This document shows, piece by piece, positions 16,888 through 27,520 of a stretch of 64,000 bases of DNA. The position numbers and the translations under genes are program-made. The stretch is from assembly GCA_017555025.1 (NCBI GenBank), contig JAFZHC010000053.1, positions 1-64,000 of the forward strand. The letters are read 5' to 3'. The stretch comes from Akkermansia sp. Its GTDB lineage: Bacteria; Verrucomicrobiota; Verrucomicrobiia; Verrucomicrobiales; Akkermansiaceae. A model generated the notes under the pieces. The model was given only the letters and a program-made list of their open reading frames with translations, did not search any database and was not told the origin of the DNA. Each line of letters begins with the position of its first letter. Position 1 is the first letter of the stretch.

Positions 16888-17053
16888 GCTGTTTAAGGAA
16901 CTCCGCAAGCTCGGCATCGAGAGTCCCGCCAAAATGAAACAAGTCGCCATTGTTTGCATACACAAATTTCAGCTTTACAAAATGGCGTTATCAGATATAC
17001 TGACCGGCATTGACGGAATGATTCATGAGAACGGAGGCAACTACAAGAAGTAG
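16883..17053 (+). pseudogene. 5'-truncated ORF remnant before the cytosine methyltransferase
   Basis: A 56-codon open frame without a start at its beginning (DELFKELRKLGIESPAKM, then KQVAIVCIHKFQLYKMALSDI). The codon pattern is convincing but the frame opens straight after the preceding gene's stop. The C-terminal style weakly recalls the end of IS110-type transposases (KxVAIVxxxxKL); this is not secure. It may mark the left edge of the DNA that brought in the methyltransferase. An internal ATG at 16934 could still make 39 residues. Confidence 0.35.
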
Positions 17054-17065
17054 CAAAAAGAGGGC

Positions 17066-18013
17066 ATGAACAAAGCAACGAGATATAGTGTTGTTTCATT
17101 ATTTTCGGGATGCGGGGGACTCGATCTGGGATTTCGAGGTGGTTTTACAAGCCTTGGCAAGAAGTATTCTCACCATCCGTTTGACATTATTTGGGCTAAC
17201 GAAATCAACCCATACGCATGCCGAACCTACCGAGCCAATGTACACCATCAGATTATCGAAGGCGATATAGTGGAAAGCTTTACTCAATTACCGCCATGCG
17301 CCGATGTTGTAATTGGCGGATTTCCCTGCCAGGATATTTCCATCAATGGCAAAATGGCCGGAGTGGTCGAAGGTAAAAGGAGCGGATTATACGTTTGGAT
17401 GGTTAATGCCGTTAAAGCACTTCGCCCCAAGGTATTCGTTGCGGAGAATGTAAAAGCGCTGCTCCTTTCCCGACATGCGGCTTCGCTTAGAAAGGTGGTT
17501 GAGGATTTCTCAACCATTGGTTATGACGTCTCCTTTGAATTGTACGATGCGGCTGATTATGGCGTCCCTCAAAACCGCGAGCGAGTCATTATCGTTGGAG
17601 TGAGAAAAGATTTAAATGCTTCATTTACGCCCCCTCGCCCGGTGACCGGCCACGGCCGGAGAATAACAGCCAGAGAGGCTTTGCATGATTTGGAAGAGCG
17701 GGACGAGGATGTGAGCATAAATCATATTTGGTCACGCGCAAAACCCTCTTCCGGTCAGGGATTGAGGTTCCTTACAGCCGATGAGCCGGCTACGACCATG
17801 CGCTCAGAATGCCATGGTAATATACAGTTTCATTATAAATTACCCCGCCGCATTTCCATGCGCGAAGCGGCACGCTTGCAATCGTTCCCGGATGACTTCC
17901 GCTTTACATGCGGCATCAGACAAATGGAGCGAATGATAGGTAACGCCGTACCGCCTGTTTTTGCGTGGCACATTGCGCAATCCGTTCTGGATACGTTAAA
18001 GAGTGCTGAGTAG
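17066..18013 (+). CDS. dcm: C5 cytosine DNA methyltransferase, orphan
   Basis: Transfers a methyl group from AdoMet to C5 of cytosine in DNA. The 315-residue product shows motif I FSGCGG (13-18), the catalytic PCQ with C88, ENV at 127-129, QNRERV at 169-174 and GNAVPP near the C-terminus, all in canonical order. The target-recognition region between motifs VIII and IX is short. No restriction endonuclease or Vsr gene lies beside it, so it is probably a solitary methylase or the survivor of a broken type II system. A weak purine-rich ribosome site (GAGGG) precedes the ATG. Confidence 0.94.
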   Translation: MNKATRYSVVSLFSGCGGLDLGFRGGFTSLGKKYSHHPFDIIWANEINPYACRTYRANVHHQIIEGDIVESFTQLPPCADVVIGGFPCQDISINGKMAGVVEGKRSGLYVWMVNAVKALRPKVFVAENVKALLLSRHAASLRKVVEDFSTIGYDVSFELYDAADYGVPQNRERVIIVGVRKDLNASFTPPRPVTGHGRRITAREALHDLEERDEDVSINHIWSRAKPSSGQGLRFLTADEPATTMRSECHGNIQFHYKLPRRISMREAARLQSFPDDFRFTCGIRQMERMIGNAVPPVFAWHIAQSVLDTLKSAE

Positions 18014-18054
18014 GCCAACACCATGACATTCTATTATTTTTTTGTCAGCATACC

Positions 18055-19907
<1,853 letters not shown>

Positions 19908-19951
19908 CGAGCATAAGGGCTACCGCCCTCGGCGAAGACTCACAACAACGC

Positions 19952-19985
19952 AAGAACGCCGCCCCTGTGGGTCGGCGTTCTTCTC
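19952..19985. terminator. hairpin between convergent thiC and thiE
   Basis: AAGAACGCCG and CGGCGTTCTT, a perfect 10-bp stem with an 11-nt loop. The T-tract after it is short on either strand, so its strength is uncertain. Confidence 0.5.
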
Positions 19986-19992
19986 TGCATTA

Positions 19993-20628
19993 CTAAGCCC
20001 TTTCCAACTCAGCGATGACAGCTTTGGCAGTCAAAGCAATATCTGCCTGCTGCAGTAACCAGGATACAATCACCACTCGACGAGCCCCGGCTTGAATGAC
20101 TTGCGGCAAGGTTGTGCCGTTGATACCGCCTATGCAGAACAGGGGCATGTCACCGGCGGCCTCCTGAGCGGCAGCAATGTCGGACAAGCCAATAGATGGG
20201 CGCCCGGGCTTGGTGCCGGTCGGGTACAACGGGCCGAAACCGATGTAGTCTGCCCCCTCCAGCTTGGCCTGTATGGCCTGTTCCAGACTGTGAGTGGAAC
20301 GGCCCACCAGCACCCCTGCACCGACAATTTTGCGCACATCAGCCAAGCTGCCACCATCCTGCCCCACATGTACGGCATCGGCGCCGATTTCCGCCGCCAT
20401 TTCCGGGTAGTCATTCAGCACAAAGATAGCGCCACGCTCACGACAGATAGCCTGCATATCAACAGCCCAAGCTTTCACCAGAGGTAGCGCCTTCCCCTTC
20501 GCTCGGAGCTGAATGATTCTCACGCCGCCGTCAATGAGTGCATGGGTACGTGCCACCACTTGCTCAGGCTCGGTATAGCCCATATCAACAATGCCATACA
20601 GACGACAATTTTCGAGAACTTGCTTCAT
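19993..20628 (-). CDS. thiE: thiamine-phosphate synthase ThiE
   Basis: Joins the pyrimidine and thiazole halves to make thiamine phosphate. The 211-residue TIM-barrel protein has IQLRAKGK (pyrophosphate binding), FVLNDYPEMA, DAVHVGQDG, VGRSTHS, GFGPLYPTGTKPG and the C-terminal RRVVIVSW region in the right order. The ATG at 20628 is used; an upstream frame to 20718 would overlap the thi4 promoter and adds a non-family sequence. A weak leaderless-type promoter (TTGTCG, 17 nt, CAGGAT, 6 nt) can be read upstream. It is divergent from thi4. Confidence 0.95.
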   Translation of the reverse strand: MKQVLENCRLYGIVDMGYTEPEQVVARTHALIDGGVRIIQLRAKGKALPLVKAWAVDMQAICRERGAIFVLNDYPEMAAEIGADAVHVGQDGGSLADVRKIVGAGVLVGRSTHSLEQAIQAKLEGADYIGFGPLYPTGTKPGRPSIGLSDIAAAQEAAGDMPLFCIGGINGTTLPQVIQAGARRVVIVSWLLQQADIALTAKAVIAELERA

Positions 20629-20705
20629 GAGAAAATCCTGCCATAAAATACGCAGCGCGACAAGCAAAAACACCAGCATTCGCCCACGCATGACGCAACG
20701 ACGAC

Positions 20706-20734
20706 TTGCGAACGACATACCGCAGAACTATCAT
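20706..20734 (+). promoter_or_regulatory. leaderless-type thi4 promoter
   Basis: TTGCGA (20706-20711), 17-nt spacer, TATCAT (20729-20734), then 9 nt to the ATG at 20744. Confidence 0.65.
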
Positions 20735-20743
20735 ACTTCCATC

Positions 20744-21514
20744 ATGGAAACATTGGTATCTAGTGGCATCATTGAGTCGTATTTTAATAAATTGCAGAAC
20801 AATCTTGTGCTGGACGCAGCCATTGTAGGCGGTGGTCCGTCCGGCATTGTGGCGGCATACTATCTGGCAAAGGCCGGTCACAAGGTGGCGCTGTTTGACC
20901 GCAAGCTCTCCCCCGGTGGCGGTATGTGGGGCGGTGCCATGATGTTCAATGACATTGTGGTGCAGGAGGAGGCTATGCCCATTGTTCGCGAGCTGGGGCT
21001 CAGCTACAAGCCTTACCGCAACGGCACCTACATCATCGACTCGGTTCATGCGACAGCCGGCTTACTGTACAAGGCCACGCAAGCCGGTGCCACTATTTTC
21101 AACTGCTATTCGGTTGAGGATGTTGTGTACAAGCAAGGTCGCGTGGGTGGTGTGGTTGTAAACTGGACCCCCGTACTGCGCGAAGGGCTCCATGTAGACC
21201 CGCTGACTATCATCGCCAAAACAGTTCTGGACGGCACCGGCCACGATTGCGAAATTGCCAAGACGGTTGCCCGCAAAAACGGCGTGAAACTCAACACCCC
21301 CACGGGTGGCGTGGTGGGCGAAATGAGCATGGACGCCGCAGAGGGCGAGCGCTCCACCATCGACAACACCAAGGAGATTTACCCCGGGCTCTTTGTTTCC
21401 GGCATGGCAGCCAATGGCGTGAGCGGCAGCTTCCGCATGGGGCCGATTTTCGGAGGCATGCTCATGAGCGGCAAAAAAGCGGCCGAATTGATGAGCGCGG
21501 CCATCTCCGACTAA
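20744..21514 (+). CDS. thi4: Thi4-type thiazole synthase, sulfide-dependent form
   Basis: Makes the ADP-linked thiazole half of thiamine from NAD and glycine. The 256-residue product has the dinucleotide fold VGGGPSG near 28-34, the PGGGMWGGAMMFN loop, and the C-terminal GLFVSGMAANGVSGSFRMGPIFGGM region. At the position of the yeast sulfur-donor Cys (in a C-M-D-P context) this protein reads LHVDPLT, with His. By comparison with archaeal enzymes this predicts a catalytic, multiple-turnover enzyme using free sulfide instead of a suicide enzyme. No ThiG, ThiS or ThiH gene is in the window, so Thi4 probably replaces them. The start is fixed by the promoter and family length. Confidence 0.93.
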   Translation: METLVSSGIIESYFNKLQNNLVLDAAIVGGGPSGIVAAYYLAKAGHKVALFDRKLSPGGGMWGGAMMFNDIVVQEEAMPIVRELGLSYKPYRNGTYIIDSVHATAGLLYKATQAGATIFNCYSVEDVVYKQGRVGGVVVNWTPVLREGLHVDPLTIIAKTVLDGTGHDCEIAKTVARKNGVKLNTPTGGVVGEMSMDAAEGERSTIDNTKEIYPGLFVSGMAANGVSGSFRMGPIFGGMLMSGKKAAELMSAAISD

Positions 21515-21563
21515 AGCGGTACAGCACTCCGCCTTACAAGCAATATTGCAGCCAACTTATCGG

Positions 21564-21601
21564 AACCGAATCAGAAGATTCTCTGATTCGGTTCTTTTTT
21601 T
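21564..21601 (+). terminator. strong terminator after thi4
   Basis: AACCGAATCAGA and TCTGATTCGGTT form a perfect 12-bp stem with a 6-nt loop, followed by CTTTTTTT. Confidence 0.92.
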
Positions 21602-21602
21602 A

Positions 21603-21830
21603 TCATACCTCCTTTCGCTTCAGCTTGTACATAACCAGAGCGACAAAGGCAAACAACACCCAACAGCACCCCTGAATGATACCGATAACGGCTTTGAAAT
21701 ATGACTCATCGTATGTTATGACGTAAGTTCGGCCGCAGTATTTGTTGCAGGCCGCTCAGAAAACTCGCTCACCACATCATACGTCAATATGACGGGATAG
21801 ATGTCCGTATTCACGACAATTTATCGACAT
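21603..21830 (-). pseudogene. frameshifted remnant of a small membrane protein
   Basis: On the minus strand, one frame reads NTDIYPVILTYDVVSEFSERPATN and then stops, while a second frame overlapping its end reads YVITYDESYFKAVIGIIQG and continues as a membrane helix with a basic tail (KLKRKEV) to TGA at 21603. Joined by a frameshift they resemble a single-pass membrane protein, perhaps DUF3592-like. No start codon is preserved. The gap 21602-21856 holds nothing else. Confidence 0.35.
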
Positions 21831-21856
21831 TAAAACACTTAGTCAGCAGGCTATAC

Positions 21857-22204
21857 TCAATGAAGATGTAAATCTAGGTGTAAAACCTCAAAAAACAACA
21901 CAATCAGCAAAAGCGGCAGAAAAACGGAGTCTAACAATACACCCACGGCACGCAGAGGGTGTTTCCGTTGGATAAGCATGACAATACCGACTATCAAACT
22001 GACACCGACCAAGAAGATACACGCCAGCAGACTGAAAAAGCTCAATGCTGTTTTCCACGGTGCGATGACCCACACCGTTTCCAGCACGCAGGCCATCATC
22101 AACGGAAGCCATGGCAGGATGGCGGGAGAATTTTGTGCTAAGCGACCCTGCGGGGCGTTATTCCGCAGCGAAGTTGGGTTCATCTCAGGTTTCGGAGTTT
22201 GCAT
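21857..22204 (-). CDS. small membrane protein, unknown
   Basis: Predicted 115-residue protein with three hydrophobic helices (LPLMMACVLETVWVIAP, ALSFFSLLACIFLVGVSLIVGIVM in part, and the segment around LLDSVFLPLLLIVLFF) after a polar N-terminus of about 28 residues. It follows the NhaC-type gene by 24 nt on the same strand and is probably cotranscribed. No family recognised. Confidence 0.6.
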   Translation of the reverse strand: MQTPKPEMNPTSLRNNAPQGRLAQNSPAILPWLPLMMACVLETVWVIAPWKTALSFFSLLACIFLVGVSLIVGIVMLIQRKHPLRAVGVLLDSVFLPLLLIVLFFEVLHLDLHLH

Positions 22205-22228
22205 AGTGTTCTGACAGCTTTGGGTAAA

Positions 22229-23857
22229 TCAGGTTTTATCAGCTTGCATTTTAGAACTACGCAGCTTGAGAACCATCAGGGTAATGACAAGTGCGCCCAA
22301 CGCAAGAGGGAACACAATAAACCAGTTATGCACAAAGCCGGCCAGCAGGAACGCGGCGAAGGATACGGCAGACACGGTGAGCACATACGGCAGCTGTGTT
22401 GATACATGGCTCAGGTGATCACATTGGGCACCGGCGCTGGACATGATGGTAGTATCGGAAATCGGGGAGCAATGATCCCCGGCCACGGCACCGGCGAGGC
22501 AGGCAGACATGCCGATGAACATGAGCGGGCTAGTCGGGTCGAAGGTACTCACGACAATGGGAATGAGTATGCCGAATGTAGCCCAGGAGGTACCCGTGGA
22601 GAAAGCAAGAACAGCAGCCACCACGAAAATCACAGCCGGCAGGAAATTCACCAGCCCGGCGGCAGAGTGCTCCATGTGGTAAGCGATGAACTCACGAGCC
22701 TCCAGAGCGGAGGTCACATTCTTGAGAGCAGTCGCCAAAGTCAGAATGAGAATGGCGGGCACCATGGCGATGAACCCCTTGGGAATGCAGCGCATGGCCG
22801 CACGGAAGCTCAGCACACCGCGAATACGGTAGAAAACCACAGACAATACCAGCGCAATGATGGCACCCCACGGAAGCCCCACGGTGGCATCCGTGGCACT
22901 CAAAGCTTCGGCAAAAGACTTGCCATTAAGTATGCCGCCCACATACACCAGAGCAAAGGTCTCTAGTGCGATAAGCATCAGCACCGGTACAATAAGGTCG
23001 GCCAATTTACCGCGGCGGGGGGTACTATACTCTTGCTCAGGCATAGCCTGCTCGGGCTGTACGGTGTGCACATCGCCGTGCATGATGGCATTGCGCTCAT
23101 AACGTACCATGGGGCCGTAATCAAAGCGCATCAGCACCAGTATGACCACAAAACAGAGAGCCAACAGAGAATAGAAGTTGTACGGAATAGCCTGAATGAA
23201 AAGCTCCAGCCCGTTATAGCCCGTACCGGCAGAATACTGGGAAACCGCCGCCGCCCAGCTCGAAATGGGAGCAATCATGCATACCGGAGCAGCCGTGGCA
23301 TCAATAATAAAAGCTAACTTAGCGCGAGAAACTCGCTTGGCATCGGTCACAGGTCGCATCACACTACCCACAGCCAGGCAGTTGAAATAATCATCAATGA
23401 AAATGAGGACACCGAGAACGAACGTGGCAAGCTGGCTGCCAATGCGGGATTTGATATGGGTCTGCGCCCACAAACCAAAGGCCTGAGCAGCCCCCGTCTG
23501 ATTAATCATGCAAACAAAGGCACCGAGAATCACCAAAAAGATAAACACGCCCGTGGTGGACTTCATGCCTTCGATGAGCCCCGTATTCACAATAAAGTCC
23601 ACCGTTTCCATCGGGGCGAATTGAGTCACAAAGCAGGCCCCCAACACCACACCCGCAAACAAAGCTGAATAAACTTCTTTGAAAATAAGAGCCAGCACAA
23701 TAGCCAGCATCGCCGGTGCCAGCGACCATATTGTGCCGCAAAGCGGGGACTTTACCGGAGCTGTGACTTCCCCAGCAGCAGGCAGCTCGGTTGCTCCAAA
23801 ACTTTGCATGGCAAACACAGCCACCACAAGCAGGAGAAGAAGGAGGATTTTCTTCAT
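22229..23857 (-). CDS. nhaC: NhaC-type Na+/H+ antiporter
   Basis: Integral membrane antiporter of 542 residues with about 12 helices. Family features include the central FIDDYFNCLAVGSVMRPVTD motif, the SGTSWATFGILIPI-like segment and GDHCSPISDTTIMSS. The product starts with an apparent cleavable signal peptide (MKKILLLLLLVVAVFAMQSFG) before the first transport helix, which I use to place the start at 23857 rather than 23926. Members exchange Na+ for H+ or for organic anions (malate-lactate type); the substrate here is unknown. The ATG follows AGAAAAGCC and has no Shine-Dalgarno site. Confidence 0.93.
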   Translation of the reverse strand: MKKILLLLLLVVAVFAMQSFGATELPAAGEVTAPVKSPLCGTIWSLAPAMLAIVLALIFKEVYSALFAGVVLGACFVTQFAPMETVDFIVNTGLIEGMKSTTGVFIFLVILGAFVCMINQTGAAQAFGLWAQTHIKSRIGSQLATFVLGVLIFIDDYFNCLAVGSVMRPVTDAKRVSRAKLAFIIDATAAPVCMIAPISSWAAAVSQYSAGTGYNGLELFIQAIPYNFYSLLALCFVVILVLMRFDYGPMVRYERNAIMHGDVHTVQPEQAMPEQEYSTPRRGKLADLIVPVLMLIALETFALVYVGGILNGKSFAEALSATDATVGLPWGAIIALVLSVVFYRIRGVLSFRAAMRCIPKGFIAMVPAILILTLATALKNVTSALEAREFIAYHMEHSAAGLVNFLPAVIFVVAAVLAFSTGTSWATFGILIPIVVSTFDPTSPLMFIGMSACLAGAVAGDHCSPISDTTIMSSAGAQCDHLSHVSTQLPYVLTVSAVSFAAFLLAGFVHNWFIVFPLALGALVITLMVLKLRSSKMQADKT

Positions 23858-24062
23858 GGCTTTTCTTATTTCGGTTCCGGAATATTGCGCGAGCAACTTA
23901 CCACAAAAGCCGTGCGGTGTCAACATATAAGAATATTGCTGTGGAATAAGCCTCTCTTTTAACCAACAGAACGGAGGATATCTCGGTTTTACCGGCGAAA
24001 GCTCCCGCCATTTTTTCTCATGGCGGCAAGGGACAGGTATAATGGCGGCTGAAAAAGCTATA

Positions 24063-24566
24063 TCAGGTTGCGCATGCGTTTAAAATAATGAGGAAGATAA
24101 GCAAATACAGGAAGTCCTGCTGTTCTTTCTTCTTTTCTATTTGATAATTTCTGCAAAAACAGAGGATGGCTTTCAGCAGGTTCTGCTTATCATCATCCAG
24201 CCCCCTGACATCGACCGACAAATATCCGTATCGGCTGATAATTTTTGTGCCCAAAAGGTCAATTTCGGCATGGGGGCAAAACTCACGCCCCATATTACGA
24301 AACAGTTTCAATTCGATTTCGTTGTGCGGCTCTCGACCTCCGCAACCCGGCAGCCTCAACACAGGGCAGGTTCCTTTGAACCTGATTTTTGCCATTTCCC
24401 GCCCTTGCGCATCCCTGAAAACAGGGCTGCGCCAAAATTTACTTTCATTCAAACATTGTACCAACAGCGCCCCATCCGGCGCCAGCAGGTCAAAAAATAC
24501 CCCTTTCGTATGGACACAGATACATCCATCCGCCAGCGTTATCTTATTTCGGCAATCCAGTTCCAT
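24063..24566 (-). CDS. hypothetical protein, possibly LURP-one/tubby-like fold
   Basis: Predicted 167-residue protein, soluble apart from a C-terminal hydrophobic helix (FLYLLIFLIILNACA), so perhaps tail-anchored. The central strand-rich part (FRDAQGREMAKIRFKG) resembles the LURP-one-related beta-barrel pattern, but only loosely. The ATG pair at 24566/24569 follows the stop of the upstream ankyrin gene without a gap, so the two genes are cotranscribed and probably translationally coupled. Confidence 0.5.
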   Translation of the reverse strand: MELDCRNKITLADGCICVHTKGVFFDLLAPDGALLVQCLNESKFWRSPVFRDAQGREMAKIRFKGTCPVLRLPGCGGREPHNEIELKLFRNMGREFCPHAEIDLLGTKIISRYGYLSVDVRGLDDDKQNLLKAILCFCRNYQIEKKKEQQDFLYLLIFLIILNACAT

Positions 24567-24569
24567 CAT

Positions 24570-25622
24570 TTATCTCCGGCTTCTATGTGAACTATCGGGG
24601 TGAAGTTTGGCGCCTCGGGCACGGAGCTCCGCGCCAATGGCTTTGGCTGCGGGTGTATTGCTTTTGCCATAATGAATGCGGAGCGAGTTACCCGCTGCAT
24701 TCAAAGCATTGATGTCTGCGCCGTTGTCCAGAAGTAAGCGCAGAATGGAAACAGCCTCCTCCGGGGTATATACCCCGAGCCGAGTATTAATCATGAAAGC
24801 ATACGGGGGAAAATACCTGCTCTGAGCGGATTTTCCGGTGACATGAGCCCCCTTCTCTACCACGATTCTGAGGAGCTCTGCCGAACTGCCGCGGTACAGC
24901 AACACATGCAGGAGAGTCTGCGACTTCTCGCCCACATGGCTGTTGGGGTCTACGCCACCTTCCACCAGTTTACGAATCAGATCATCGGTGTACCAGAACC
25001 ACGTTAAATGCCAATCTTTCGTGCGCTCTTTCATATTCTGATTGCCGTACTCAAGCAACAGCGTGCGCATGTCATCATTGTAATCATTGCCACGCAACTC
25101 ACAAAATGGGGAAATTTTCTCGCCATGGCCATACATCGGGGCATCCGGGTCCGCACCGGCATCCAACAAAAGCCTGGCTATGCTTACACGACGGGCGGCT
25201 GAATCTTTATCGACAAAGCAGACCAGCATGCCGAGGGGCGTATTGGCGACATCCTGTATGCGCTCCCACTCGGCCGGGCGGGCATTCACATCTGCCCCGG
25301 CGGCTAACAACACCCGCACGGCGGCCTCATCACCATACATGCAAGCCACTTGCAAAGCTGTAAAGCCGGAGGGCGAGCGCCAATTGACATCTCCGGTGGA
25401 AGTCACCTTTTGGAGCAATGCCGGAACTTCAGCCGTCCATGCAGGGTGAATGTAGACCGGTCGAACATAGACGACCGGTGCGGAAGTTCGCCCCGTGGGA
25501 TTTTCCTGCACCTGTCGAGCCAGCTTTTGCAAAGGCAACTGTTGCTCGGTTCTCCACTCAGCTGCAAGAAGCGAAGCGGAGAAGAAGAACAATGAAGCTA
25601 AGAGTTTGAGCGTGTATTTCAT
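24570..25622 (-). CDS. exported ankyrin-repeat protein
   Basis: Predicted 350-residue protein with a signal peptide (MKYTLKLLASLFFFSASLLAAE). Ankyrin repeats are clear: GFTALQVACMYGDEAAVRVLLAAGADVN, then RLLLDAGADPDAP, LVEGGVDPN, LLHVLLYRGS..LLRIVVEKGAHV and LRLLLDNGADINALNAAGN. Ankyrin domains bind proteins; the partner is unknown. The signal peptide places it in the periplasm or outside. The ATG at 25622 is used; an earlier Met at 25634 only lengthens the signal peptide. Confidence 0.85.
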   Translation of the reverse strand: MKYTLKLLASLFFFSASLLAAEWRTEQQLPLQKLARQVQENPTGRTSAPVVYVRPVYIHPAWTAEVPALLQKVTSTGDVNWRSPSGFTALQVACMYGDEAAVRVLLAAGADVNARPAEWERIQDVANTPLGMLVCFVDKDSAARRVSIARLLLDAGADPDAPMYGHGEKISPFCELRGNDYNDDMRTLLLEYGNQNMKERTKDWHLTWFWYTDDLIRKLVEGGVDPNSHVGEKSQTLLHVLLYRGSSAELLRIVVEKGAHVTGKSAQSRYFPPYAFMINTRLGVYTPEEAVSILRLLLDNGADINALNAAGNSLRIHYGKSNTPAAKAIGAELRARGAKLHPDSSHRSRR

Positions 25623-25672
25623 ACGAGTAAACAACAGTTAAAGAGGGTCAATAAGTCATGAGCATAGGCAGC

Positions 25673-26671
25673 TTATTGGCAAGGCGGAGAATACAATAAT
25701 TCCTGCAGGGACTTCACACCATAATAATCAGCCTCTTCCAAGCTCTTTTCTTTAAGGATATAGGCTTGTAATTCTTCCTTTGTAAGGATGAAGCTGAAAA
25801 AGCCCCATATCGTGTAGGACATTTCTGCGATATCGCAGAGCTTTTCGTGCTCCTCAAGAGCAACAAGCGGTTCAATTTGCGCCATTGCTTCCCGAGCGGA
25901 ATCTTCATCATCTATGCTCATGAGAAGTCGGTGAATTTGCCGGTAGCGATTCAGCAGCTCTTGCATGGCGGCCTTGCGCTCGGGCTCCGGGTAAACTTTC
26001 TTAGAAGCCGTGCAATCCACCCATTGTTCAACCAGATGTTTTTTACCATTGCACAGCAGGGTTACGGTATAAACACTAAAACGGCGTTCTCCGATAAGAA
26101 CTTCACGCCACTTGTACTCGTAAGTATCGCCCAGAGCATGCAGAGCGATTCGAGTACATAGCTCATATGAAAGCCCAGGCTCCTTCGTGCGGAGAACCCA
26201 GGCTGACTCGGCAGAGAATCCGGCACCGCCGTCAACCAAAGCGAAATGTTCAGGCGGAAGTACAGCCTTAAGATTGCTACGGGCAGATTTTTCCAGCTGC
26301 TTCCGTTTAGCAGAGGAAATGGGGGTAGGAATAATGGCATCTTCCCACCCCTCCCCCATGGCCTTTGCCAATGCCGGGCAACCATAGTAGTAGGCCTCGT
26401 CTAACTTTCGGGTTAATTCATTGAGCCTTGCCATGCGAGGATCGCAGGAGAGCAGGTAACATTGCGGAGCATTTTCTTTCAGCTTATTGAGCTGCTGAGC
26501 TGCCTTTCGAGCGCCGGCATAATCCTTGACAATAGACAGAATTGCCTCTTGCTGTTTCAGATAGGAGTTCAACTGCGAATCATCGTTTTCCGGGCCATGA
26601 GCCGAGCAGGCCGCTGCCCCAAAACAAATAGCGCTGACGGTGAGGAGTCTGAGAAAAAGATTCATAGTCAT
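25673..26671 (-). CDS. lipoprotein, unknown
   Basis: Predicted 332-residue lipoprotein, signal MNLFLRLLTVSAICFGAAAC with Cys in a good lipobox. The mature protein is largely helical and acidic, with a beta segment around residues 210-230 (RFSVYTVTLLCNGKKHLVEQWV). No domain recognised. Its start overlaps the stop of the upstream gene (26668-27495) by 4 nt, so the two are coupled. It lies 50 bp before the ankyrin gene, likely in one transcript with it. Confidence 0.65.
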   Translation of the reverse strand: MTMNLFLRLLTVSAICFGAAACSAHGPENDDSQLNSYLKQQEAILSIVKDYAGARKAAQQLNKLKENAPQCYLLSCDPRMARLNELTRKLDEAYYYGCPALAKAMGEGWEDAIIPTPISSAKRKQLEKSARSNLKAVLPPEHFALVDGGAGFSAESAWVLRTKEPGLSYELCTRIALHALGDTYEYKWREVLIGERRFSVYTVTLLCNGKKHLVEQWVDCTASKKVYPEPERKAAMQELLNRYRQIHRLLMSIDDEDSAREAMAQIEPLVALEEHEKLCDIAEMSYTIWGFFSFILTKEELQAYILKEKSLEEADYYGVKSLQELLYSPPCQ

Positions 26672-27495
26672 TCAGAAAAATAGCGTCTCAATATATTGCC
26701 GGTATTCATGTCGATATCAAGTGTTTCACCACCTCCGAGAGCATCTTCCACAAGGCGGGGAGCAACGACATAGCAGGAATCATTGGCGTATGCCGAGAGC
26801 TCGTTCGCGCTCATCCGCAATTCACGGGAGGCTATTTCCAATGCCTGTTGCGGACTGATGGCAGGCTGTACAAAAATCGGAGTGAGCTGCTGTTGACGAT
26901 TAGCCGGCTCGGAGAAATAATTCCGAGTGCCGTCACCCATCGTGACGCTACGCAGGGAGGCAAGTTCTCGGTCGGCACGAACCACAACCCGAAAAACACT
27001 TCGACCGGTATTCTGCTCACAGGAAGTCAGAAGATGAGCAGGAGCATCCGGCTTCTCCCGGCAGAAATACACTTTCACTTTGCCATCAGGCAACTTGTAA
27101 ATGCCTACATATACCTCTCGGCAGCTTTCCTTGCATGTTATGCTGCAAAGGCAAATGTTACCATTCCCGACATCCTTACACATAAAATCAAGATGGGTAA
27201 TGGGAACCCACTTTGATTCATCGGCAGAGGCTTCTTTTGCTGTAACAAGTCGGGTGATGAAAAAGCCGGCAGCAAAAATTCCTGCAAGAACAGCAAAGCA
27301 AACCATTCGCGGCACCCCCATCTTCATCAGCACCTGATAGATACCGAAAAGTATGACGGCTCCGCTCGGAACGAGAAAAGATATCGCCGGAGTTCCGCAA
27401 GCTGCAACATCATACACCAGATATACCGCACAATAAATGAGCAGCAGCAAAAGCAAAATCAGACTTATCTTGTTAAAGGATTCAGCTTTCATCAT
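26668..27495 (-). CDS. membrane protein with an extracytoplasmic domain, unknown
   Basis: Predicted 275-residue protein. Three hydrophobic helices occupy residues 10-85 (the segment around ILLLLLLIYCAVYLVY, SFLVPSGAVILFGIYQVLM, MVCFAVLAGIFAAGFFITRL). The rest is a soluble domain with paired cysteines (CKDVGNGNICLCSITCKESC) that could form disulfides, followed by a beta-rich part and an ending of the YkoY/PepSY-like style (LDIDMNTGNILRRYF). No firm family. It overlaps the next gene by 4 nt. Confidence 0.62.
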   Translation of the reverse strand: MMKAESFNKISLILLLLLLIYCAVYLVYDVAACGTPAISFLVPSGAVILFGIYQVLMKMGVPRMVCFAVLAGIFAAGFFITRLVTAKEASADESKWVPITHLDFMCKDVGNGNICLCSITCKESCREVYVGIYKLPDGKVKVYFCREKPDAPAHLLTSCEQNTGRSVFRVVVRADRELASLRSVTMGDGTRNYFSEPANRQQQLTPIFVQPAISPQQALEIASRELRMSANELSAYANDSCYVVAPRLVEDALGGGETLDIDMNTGNILRRYFSE

Positions 27496-27520
27496 TTAAT
27501 AACACAGTCGTTGCCCTTCC

